A stretch of 64,000 nt of DNA from Nafulsella turpanensis ZLM-10 (GTDB lineage Bacteria; Bacteroidota; Bacteroidia; Cytophagales; Cyclobacteriaceae), in contig NZ_ANNU01000017.1 of NCBI RefSeq assembly GCF_000346615.1, positions 1 through 64,000 of the forward strand, written 5' to 3'. The notes beneath the pieces are model-generated. The model worked only from the letters and a program-made list of their open reading frames with translations, had not been told where the DNA came from and made no database searches. The translations under genes and the position numbers were made by a program. The stretch's first letter is position 1. Every line of letters starts with the position of its first letter. Shown one piece after another: positions 26,894-34,024 of this stretch.

Positions 26894-27820
26894 ATGAAAC
26901 AGATAACGGATACTCTTTTAATGATTGAGCCCAGCAGCTTTGGATTTAACCTGGATGCCTCGCTCACTAATTCATTTCAGCAGGCGCTGAAGGAGTTCAC
27001 CCCCTCGCAGGTGCAGGATATTGCCCTGCTGGAATTCCGTAATGCTGTAAATGCTTTGAGAGAGCATGGAGTGGAAGTAGTGGTTATGAAGGATACCCCA
27101 GGCTCCGGTACTCCCGACTCGATCTTCCCTAATAACTGGTTTTCCACTCATATAGAAGGGCCCCTCTTTACCTACCCGATGGCTCCCATGAACCGCCGGA
27201 AGGAAAGACGGGAAGATATTATTTCGTTCCTGAACGAAACCTACAGGTATAAAGAACATATAAAACTGGAGGATTTCGAATTACAAAACCCTCCGCACTT
27301 CCTGGAAGGAACCGGCAGCCTTGTTCTGGACCGCCAGAACAGAATTGCCTATGCAGCGCTTTCCCCAAGAACAATGGAACAGCCCCTGACAGGCTTTTAC
27401 AACCGCCTTCAGTATTCTCCCCTCACCTTCCGTGCCTACGGGCCTACCGGAGAGCTTATTTATCATACCAATGTAATGATGTGCGTAGGCGAAACCTTTG
27501 CTGCAGTAGGTCTTGAAATTATAGATGAACAAGACAGAGGCAAAGTAATTGACGCTCTCCAGGACAGTGGTAAAGAAATTATTGAACTGAGCCAGCAACA
27601 GGTACACCACTGCTTTGCAGGCAATATGCTGCAGGTACAAAATCAGCAGGGAGAAAAAATACTAGTCCTTTCCAAAACAGCTTTTGATTCTCTTACAGAG
27701 AACCAACTGAACAAGCTGAATATGCATAACGACCACCTGCTTCCTATCCCCATTCATATGATAGAAAAATGCGGGGGAGGCAGTATTCGCTGTATGCTTG
27801 CCGAAATATTTAAGCCTTAA
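26894..27820 (+). CDS. ctlX: Citrulline utilization hydrolase CtlX
   Basis: A 308-aa amidinotransferase-fold enzyme from the ATG at 26894 (MKQITDTLLMIEPSSFGFN), which fits the family start better than the open start at 26867. It has the guanidino-modifying landmarks PNNWFSTHIEG, FLEGTGSLVLDR, a catalytic His in YHTNVMMCVG, and the C-terminal nucleophile region KCGGGSIRCMLAE. Family members hydrolyse citrulline to ornithine, CO2 and ammonia. The product feeds RocD, encoded about 13.5 kb away at 12047. It is a single rightward gene ending at a strong terminator. Confidence 0.9.
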   Translation: MKQITDTLLMIEPSSFGFNLDASLTNSFQQALKEFTPSQVQDIALLEFRNAVNALREHGVEVVVMKDTPGSGTPDSIFPNNWFSTHIEGPLFTYPMAPMNRRKERREDIISFLNETYRYKEHIKLEDFELQNPPHFLEGTGSLVLDRQNRIAYAALSPRTMEQPLTGFYNRLQYSPLTFRAYGPTGELIYHTNVMMCVGETFAAVGLEIIDEQDRGKVIDALQDSGKEIIELSQQQVHHCFAGNMLQVQNQQGEKILVLSKTAFDSLTENQLNKLNMHNDHLLPIPIHMIEKCGGGSIRCMLAEIFKP

Positions 27821-27832
27821 TCTTATTCTTGA

Positions 27833-27860
27833 AGAGCCCGCACCCCGGGCTCTTTTTTTC
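27833..27860 (+). terminator. Terminator of ctlX
   Basis: AGAGCCCG / CGGGCTCT perfect 8-bp stem with a 5-nt loop, followed by a T-run. Confidence 0.85.
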
Positions 27861-28329
27861 CCATCATCTAAGGAATGACGGTCTCCTATCACCTGAGCCG
27901 GATTCTTTTAAGAATTAAGAACAGGCCCTTTATTCACACCGTTCCTCCTGTAAAGGGTTTTACTTTTAAAACGTATCCTCTTCCATTGGCCCCTGTACCG
28001 ATTGTGGAAACTTGTCTGCTATAAGCTTAAAGAGGCCCGGCAGACACTACCACGAATAGCAGAAAAAGCCATAAAAATATTACACCCTGACCTGACTGTA
28101 TCCTTTTCAGCAATTTTAAATTTTAGCCAAATAGGGGAGTTTACAGCCCTCATAAATTCGGGCTCTGATATTTTCCAGGGCACTCCGGAAAAGGCTTCCT
28201 GTTTTGTCCAGGCTTTTCCTCCTCCATCAAAATCTCCCCTGCACCATTATTCCCCCCTAATCTTACACTTCTTTTCTCCGCTAATCAGGCACAGCACTTG
28301 TCATCTCTTTCTTGTTGATATTTAATATA
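27861..28329. other. Intergenic region upstream of an ABC exporter
   Basis: About 470 bp between the ctlX terminator and the exporter promoter. I see no convincing gene. A 107-codon open frame at 28002-28325 is Pro/Ser/His-rich with no protein-like pattern. A weak AGCCC/GGGCT hairpin occurs near 28145-28170 without a T-run. Confidence 0.4.
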
Positions 28330-28337
28330 TAACTTTG
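28330..28337 (+). promoter_or_regulatory. -7 element TAACTTTG, decides start of the ABC gene
   Basis: An exact TAnnTTTG match. It overlaps the first possible start codon (TTG at 28335), so transcription would begin downstream of that codon. This favours the ATG at 28386. Confidence 0.5.
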
Positions 28338-28385
28338 AACATCAGCACAATAACCCCATTCGCCTCCGGCACCAAGAGAAGCCTG

Positions 28386-30164
28386 ATGAGTACATTACCC
28401 AACTGGAAACCCAATACCGGTTCACACTGGAAACTAATTAAAAGGGCACTGGAATATACCAGATCAAACACCCGATACATACTGGTGGTTCTTGCCTGTA
28501 CACTTACCATTGCTGTCATTGGGGTTAGCGAGCCCCTGCTAATGCGACATATATTCGACAGCCTTAGTGGAAACGGCTCCATAGAGGAAGTGCTAATGAC
28601 TGCGGCAGCCATGCTGGGACTGGCCTTTGCTAAAGAGGCAATTGCCGCCCGTTCTAATTATTTGAGCTGGCGCACCCGCCTCTCCATCCACCATACGCTT
28701 TTAAGCTCTACCATTGAGCGCCTGCACCGCCTTCCGCTGGATAATCAGCGGAAAGAAGGTATTGGTGCAATTATGACCAAGCTCGATAAGGGCATACAGG
28801 GCTTCTTAAATGCGCTGAGCGAGGTGGTGTTTAACTTAATTCCTGCCATAGGCTACCTGCTGCTGGCCGTAAGTATTATGCTCCAGCTTGACTGGCGAAT
28901 GACCCTGCTGGTCCTTCTCTTCGCGCCACTGCCTGCCATTATTGCCACCTGGGCAGCCCCTTCCCAAAGTAAGCGCGAAGAATTTCTGCTACAGAAGTGG
29001 GGAAAAATCTATTCCCGCTTCAACGAAGTGCTTTCGGGTATCGTTACCGTTCGCAGCTTTGCCATGGAAGATTATGAAAAGCAGCGCTTTCTCACCAATG
29101 TAAATGAAGCAAACGCAACCGTAACCAAAGGAGTCGCATTCGACTCCAGGATAAAAGCGGCACAAAACCTAAGCATCGCTATCGCAACCGTTACAGCTGT
29201 TACCTTCGGAAGCTGGCTGGTAATAAGAGGAGAAATGACTTTAGGTACCCTGGTGGCCTTCCTTGCCTATGTGGGAGGCCTCTTTGGTCCGGTACAGAAT
29301 TTAACAGGTATATACCGAATTATCCGCACCGCCAGTGCCTCCTTAGGCCATATATTCTCAATTCTTGATACTCAGGATTCACTGGGCGATGCTCCGGATG
29401 CTATTGAGCTTAAAAATGTAAAGGGCGAGATTAATTTCGATCAGGTTTATTTTCATTATAACGCCACCAACCGCCCCATCCTGAAGGGGATTAACCTTCA
29501 TGTTCCGGCAGGACAAACAATTGCACTTGTTGGCCCCAGCGGCACAGGAAAATCTACGCTAACCGCCCTTTTGCAGCGCTTTTACGACCCCGTTAGCGGC
29601 AGTGTCTCCATCGACGGACAAAATATCCTTTCACTGAAGCAGCAATCTATTCGCCGTAATATTGGCGTGGTACTGCAGGATGCGCTTCTCTTTAATGAAA
29701 GCATACGCGATAATATTGCCTATGGAAAACCAGAGGCAACCTTCAGGGAAATTGAAGCCGCTGCCCGTGCAGCCAATGCGCATGAATTTATTAGCAAGCT
29801 GGAAGAAGGCTATGATACAATTGTTGGAGAAAGGGGCAGCCGCCTTTCGGTAGGAGAACGACAGCGTATTGCCATTGCCAGGGCTATTCTTAAAAACCCG
29901 CCCATCCTCATTCTCGATGAGGCCACTTCGGCCATGGATGTGGAGCTGGAAGCATTGGTACAGGAGGCACTGGAACACCTGATGAAAGGCCGTACTTCTT
30001 TCATAATCGCCCACAGGCTCTCCACCATTGTTAAAGCCGATCGAATCATTGTGCTGAAGGATGGAAACATTCTGGAAGCAGGCAGGCATCAGGAGCTTAT
30101 GATGAGCAATGGCTACTATGCTTCACTGGTGAATAAACAGGTAAGAGGATTACTCGTAGCTTGA
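28386..30164 (+). CDS. ABC transporter, fused permease and ATPase (MsbA-like exporter)
   Basis: A 592-aa half-transporter that should work as a homodimer or heterodimer in the inner membrane. A six-helix exporter domain (about 35-310) is followed by an ATPase with Walker A GPSGTGKSTL, Q-loop region GVVLQDALLFNESI, Walker B ILILDEATSAMD and an H-loop in FIIAHRLSTI. The signature reads LSVGERQRIAIARA instead of LSGGQ. The start at ATG 28386 follows from the TAACTTTG element overlapping an upstream TTG. The substrate is unknown; drugs, lipids or peptides are all possible. Confidence 0.93.
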   Translation: MSTLPNWKPNTGSHWKLIKRALEYTRSNTRYILVVLACTLTIAVIGVSEPLLMRHIFDSLSGNGSIEEVLMTAAAMLGLAFAKEAIAARSNYLSWRTRLSIHHTLLSSTIERLHRLPLDNQRKEGIGAIMTKLDKGIQGFLNALSEVVFNLIPAIGYLLLAVSIMLQLDWRMTLLVLLFAPLPAIIATWAAPSQSKREEFLLQKWGKIYSRFNEVLSGIVTVRSFAMEDYEKQRFLTNVNEANATVTKGVAFDSRIKAAQNLSIAIATVTAVTFGSWLVIRGEMTLGTLVAFLAYVGGLFGPVQNLTGIYRIIRTASASLGHIFSILDTQDSLGDAPDAIELKNVKGEINFDQVYFHYNATNRPILKGINLHVPAGQTIALVGPSGTGKSTLTALLQRFYDPVSGSVSIDGQNILSLKQQSIRRNIGVVLQDALLFNESIRDNIAYGKPEATFREIEAAARAANAHEFISKLEEGYDTIVGERGSRLSVGERQRIAIARAILKNPPILILDEATSAMDVELEALVQEALEHLMKGRTSFIIAHRLSTIVKADRIIVLKDGNILEAGRHQELMMSNGYYASLVNKQVRGLLVA

Positions 30165-30190
30165 AAAACCAGATTCAAATTAACCATTAA

Positions 30191-30230
30191 AGAGGCAGCC
30201 GGATTCAACTTTGGGCCGCCTCTTTTTTTT
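30191..30230 (+). terminator. Terminator of the ABC exporter
   Basis: AGAGGCAGCC pairs with GGCCGCCTCT with one mismatch, followed by a run of eight or more T. Confidence 0.75.
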
Positions 30231-30339
30231 GCCACTATCTTCCTTAGGCTAAACTGCCTCTTCAGTTGCCTCTCATTATACCATAGAACCTGGCGCACAT
30301 ATGCGCGTATGGTAAGGTACTAACAAAAGCGAAACGAAT

Positions 30340-30951
30340 ATGGCAGGCTATCCTTACGAAATATTTTATCCCGGAAACTACCACCTTCAGCCAGGTAAAA
30401 AGTGGCCCCTCATTCTCTTCTTGCATGGTGCAGGAGAAAGAGGCAGCAATATGTCCAATGTTCGACTCCAGGGCATTCCGGACTTTTTAAGAGGCAGGAA
30501 AGACTTTCCTTTTATCGTGGCGTATCCGCAATGCCCAGCCGGGGAATACTGGACCATCCCTTTACTCAATGATTGGTACGAAAAAGTACTTGCAGAGGTA
30601 GATGCCGATGAATCAAGAGTATACCTGACAGGCCTGAGCATGGGAGGCTACGGAACCTGGTACTGGGCAGCGGCTCACCCGGAGAAATTCGCAGCCATTA
30701 TTCCTGTTTGTGGGGGCGGGGAGCCTTCAAAAGCAAAAAACCTGATTAAAATGCCTACCTGGGCCTTCCATGGACAGAAAGATAATATTGTTCCGGTAGA
30801 AGAAACCCTGCAGATGGTGGAGGCGATAAGAGCAGCCGGAGGACATCCTAAAGTCACCATCTATCCCGACGCTTTCCACGACTCCTGGACCCCCACTTAT
30901 ACAAACCCGGATATTTACAGCTGGCTGCTGGGGCATAGGAAGGGAGATTAA
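30340..30951 (+). CDS. Alpha/beta-hydrolase (phospholipase/carboxylesterase-like)
   Basis: A 203-aa compact esterase. The oxyanion-side motif is ILFLHGAGERGSN. The nucleophile elbow is GLSMGGYGTWYWA (Ser about residue 99). The acid is in AFHGQKDNIVP and the catalytic His in YPDAFHDSW. It resembles the catalytic core of Bacteroidota phospholipase/carboxylesterase-like proteins that are often exported or fused. Here there is no signal peptide, so it is predicted cytoplasmic. The substrate is unknown. It is a single rightward gene 175 bp after the ABC exporter and 245 bp before the macroglobulin-like pair. Confidence 0.87.
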   Translation: MAGYPYEIFYPGNYHLQPGKKWPLILFLHGAGERGSNMSNVRLQGIPDFLRGRKDFPFIVAYPQCPAGEYWTIPLLNDWYEKVLAEVDADESRVYLTGLSMGGYGTWYWAAAHPEKFAAIIPVCGGGEPSKAKNLIKMPTWAFHGQKDNIVPVEETLQMVEAIRAAGGHPKVTIYPDAFHDSWTPTYTNPDIYSWLLGHRKGD

Positions 30952-31196
30952 AGGAGCAATTTGAAATAATGGCAAGAACAGCTATCAGTGGTGGCGGATA
31001 AATATCTTCGCCCTTAATATAAAAAGCTGATTGAAGGAAGAGTCTGATGCCAAAGGAGACAGTGTTCTCTTCTTTATGTTAAACCTTAGCTGTTTTAAAA
31101 TCTAAAAGTTGGCTTAAAACAATAAATTAGAGAATAATATAATGAAAAAGGCATGATTATTGTTACTTTTATGCTTTTATCGTTAAAGCCGGGAAC

Positions 31197-33695
31197 ATGA
31201 AATTCTTTTATCTCTTCTGCCTTCTACTTATTCTTTTTACCCCTAATATTTCTGCACAATCACACTCTTCCCCGCCAGATACCGCATCTAAGAAGCTCCA
31301 GACATACCAACAGCACCATCCGTCGGAGAAAGTTTATCTCCACCTTGATAAAAATATTTATGCTCCTTCAGAAACCATTTGGTTTAAAGCATACATGGTC
31401 GATGGGAGCATTCACCTCCCCGGCTCCCTAAGCACCCTTCTATATGTTGAACTATGGAGCCCTCTGCAAACTCTGATTGCAAAACGTAATATTTTTGTTG
31501 CCGGAGGAGTAGGGAAAGGAGATATTGAACTTCCTGATTCCCTGGCAACAGGTGTTTATCACATAAAGGCATACACCCGCTATATGTTGAATAATGACAC
31601 CGCCTTTATTTTTAATGAGCCCATCCATATTGTAGGAGAAAATGAACCTCCTGCCCTGGCAGCAGTGGAAACAATCCAGCTTCAACAAAATACCACTACA
31701 ACTCCTGCACTGCCTTCGCCCCTACAGCTTCAATTTTTCCCTGAAGGTGGTGAGCTGGTAAACGGACTACAAAACCGCATGGGAATTAAAGCAGGGAGTG
31801 GAGCTGGTGAAAGTCTTGATATAAAAGGCAAAATCATCAATAACAGGGGTGATACCACCAGCTGGTTCAATACCTATAAGTTTGGCTTAGGGGATGTGTT
31901 GCTACAACCTTCCTTGGCCGACGCCCCCTATTCTGCAGTTGTTAATTATAAGGGAACAAACTTCTACTTTATGCTCCCGGAAGTAAAAGACAGTGGTTCT
32001 ACATTGAGTGCCCGTACTCACAGCAATAAAATTTATATTAAAGCGGTGCATACAGATCCGGAAGATATCAAGGGAGCTTATATTCTTGGACACATCAGGG
32101 GAAGGGTTTTTACTACCATAGAAGCTGAGCCGGGGGCGAAAGAAATTTATGCCGCCCTCCCTACCGACAGCCTCCCGCCTGGCATTGCCCATTTTACACT
32201 CTTTAATAAAGAAGGCATTCCCCAGAGGGAAAGGCTGGTTTTTATCAGCCACCCAGATAAGCGTACAAGGCTATCTGTCAAAACAGACCAGCAAAGCTAT
32301 GATACCCGTGAAGAAGCAAACTTTCAGCTCCACCTCCGCGACCATAGGGGTGAGGCCATCAGTGGAAATGTTTCGGCTACAATAATTGATAAATCCCTGC
32401 TGGAAGAGGGAGGGAACAAGCCCGATAACATCAGGAGTTTCTTTCTGCTCTCTTCTGACATGAAGGGGACCATTGAAAACCCTGCTTATTATTTTAACCC
32501 GGCAAATAAAGACAGGCTATACCTCCTCGACCTGCTGATGCTTACCCATGGCTGGAGAAAATTCACCTGGAAAGAGGTACTGGAAGCTCCGGCTACCTCC
32601 CCTGCCATCCTGCCGGAAGTCGGCTTTACCATTAATGGGCAACTGTTTAAATATTACCGCCGGGAAAAGGAACAGGAAGGAATTGTACAGCTCCGGCCCA
32701 TGGAGGATTTACTTTTCAGCAAGTCAGATACTACTTCAGAAGATGGGAAATTTTCTTTTCAAGGACTGCACTTCATGGATACCGTTACTGTTATCCTGCA
32801 GGCAGATAAGGCAGGAAAAAAGAACAATAAAGGAAATGATGCGATCTATATTGCTGTAGATTCAGCAGGTATCCATCCTCTCAGGAAGGAACGCACCTCC
32901 TCCATCCCCACCAGAAATCCTTCCTTACAGGAAAGTCCAGTAGCAGGAGAATACCAGGATAAAATCAGCAAGATAAAAGAAATTGATGCTGCCTATGCTT
33001 TGGAAGAAGGAACCGTATTACTGGAAGAAGTAGCTGTTGACGCTAAAAAAGAGAAGAAGGATGATCCTTTCGACCGACCCGGTATGATGTACCACCACCC
33101 CACCAAAAGATTAATCCCTGATTCAATATCCTCCTCCACCGCCTTTCGTGATGTATTTGATATGCTTCAGGGCAGTATGCCGGGAGTCAAAATAGTAGGA
33201 ACAGGGCTCCAGAAGTCTGTACTTATTAGAAATACTGTACCTGTATTTGTGCTGGATGGAATGCTTGTGGATCATTCTATCATCAGCATGATTCCTCCCT
33301 CTTATATTGCGTTTGTGGATATAGTAAGAGAAGGAAAAACTGCCATATATGGGCTTAGGGGAAATAATACAGTCATTGCTGTATATACCCGCAGGCATTC
33401 CGATGATGTAAATGTCAAAAAAGAGGTGCCCGGAATTATTAATTTTAAGCACCCTGGCTATTACCTGGCACGGGAATTTTATACTCCCAATTACCATAAA
33501 GATGACCCTTCGCACGCCAAGCCCGATTTCCGCAGTACCCTCTACTGGAACCCGGATATCTTTATTGATGAGGATGGAGAGGCTGAGATTAAATTTTTTA
33601 CCTCGGATGAAAAAGAAGAGTACATCCTGCTGATTGAAGGCATAACAGCCGATGGCAGATTTATTACCGGAGAGAAAAGCTTTCAGGTAAAATAA
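31197..33695 (+). CDS. Secreted macroglobulin/TonB-plug protein, paralogue 1
   Basis: An 832-aa exported protein with a signal peptide (about 1-20, ending NISAQ). Alpha-2-macroglobulin MG2-like strands follow, with KVYLHLDKNIYAPSETIWFK, KAYTRYML and a central THGWRKFTWKEVL box. A carboxypeptidase-regulatory-like segment (about 478-550) and a TonB-dependent-receptor plug-like domain (about 640-740, with FDMLQGSMPGVKI, VPVFVLDGMLV and NTVIAVYTRR) come next. A final MG-type domain contains STLYWNPDIFIDEDGEAEIK. No outer-membrane beta-barrel follows the plug. It is the first of a tandem pair with the gene at 34025; the last 223 bp are nearly identical between the two. Function is unknown; an envelope location is inferred. 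Confidence 0.85.
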   Translation: MKFFYLFCLLLILFTPNISAQSHSSPPDTASKKLQTYQQHHPSEKVYLHLDKNIYAPSETIWFKAYMVDGSIHLPGSLSTLLYVELWSPLQTLIAKRNIFVAGGVGKGDIELPDSLATGVYHIKAYTRYMLNNDTAFIFNEPIHIVGENEPPALAAVETIQLQQNTTTTPALPSPLQLQFFPEGGELVNGLQNRMGIKAGSGAGESLDIKGKIINNRGDTTSWFNTYKFGLGDVLLQPSLADAPYSAVVNYKGTNFYFMLPEVKDSGSTLSARTHSNKIYIKAVHTDPEDIKGAYILGHIRGRVFTTIEAEPGAKEIYAALPTDSLPPGIAHFTLFNKEGIPQRERLVFISHPDKRTRLSVKTDQQSYDTREEANFQLHLRDHRGEAISGNVSATIIDKSLLEEGGNKPDNIRSFFLLSSDMKGTIENPAYYFNPANKDRLYLLDLLMLTHGWRKFTWKEVLEAPATSPAILPEVGFTINGQLFKYYRREKEQEGIVQLRPMEDLLFSKSDTTSEDGKFSFQGLHFMDTVTVILQADKAGKKNNKGNDAIYIAVDSAGIHPLRKERTSSIPTRNPSLQESPVAGEYQDKISKIKEIDAAYALEEGTVLLEEVAVDAKKEKKDDPFDRPGMMYHHPTKRLIPDSISSSTAFRDVFDMLQGSMPGVKIVGTGLQKSVLIRNTVPVFVLDGMLVDHSIISMIPPSYIAFVDIVREGKTAIYGLRGNNTVIAVYTRRHSDDVNVKKEVPGIINFKHPGYYLAREFYTPNYHKDDPSHAKPDFRSTLYWNPDIFIDEDGEAEIKFFTSDEKEEYILLIEGITADGRFITGEKSFQVK
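33456..33678 (+). repeat. Near-identical 3' segment, copy 1
   Basis: This 223-bp segment matches 36293-36515 with four differences counted by eye. The surrounding parts of the two paralogous genes are much more diverged. Confidence 0.85.
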
Positions 33696-34024
33696 CTCCT
33701 CAACCTGCCCATTCCAGCAGAAGCTTCACCGTCTGAACCTGTTTATTGGAGCAATACAAGTCATTATTAGCATAGTTTATGCTTTGGAATATTGTACAGT
33801 CCAAAAGATTATTGTAAATAGATACTCTTAACGGAAAAGCTGATAACTCTAAACAACCCTTCCTATTTATACTCTTCTTTTAAATAATTACAAAAACAAT
33901 AACCAACTGACAATCAATGGATTTTGTATTTATTGGATATAAAATAACAAAAAATCCATGTGAAGGAAGTGAAGGGGCATGGTTATTGCTTTTGTTATAA
34001 TTTTAACATCAAAATTATAAAATT
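33696..34024. other. AT-rich gap between the tandem paralogues
   Basis: A 329-bp AT-rich spacer without a gene. A 9-bp inverted repeat (ATGGATTTT at 33917-33925, AAAATCCAT at 33951-33959) is present. The GCATGGTTATTGCTTTTGTT stretch before the second gene resembles GCATGATTATTGTTACTTTT before the first, so the paralogues may share a promoter type. Confidence 0.4.

Noticed and set aside
28002-28325. 107-codon frame between ctlX and the ABC exporter
   Set aside because: It is Pro, Ser and His-rich with no start context or domain. The region is better read as non-coding.
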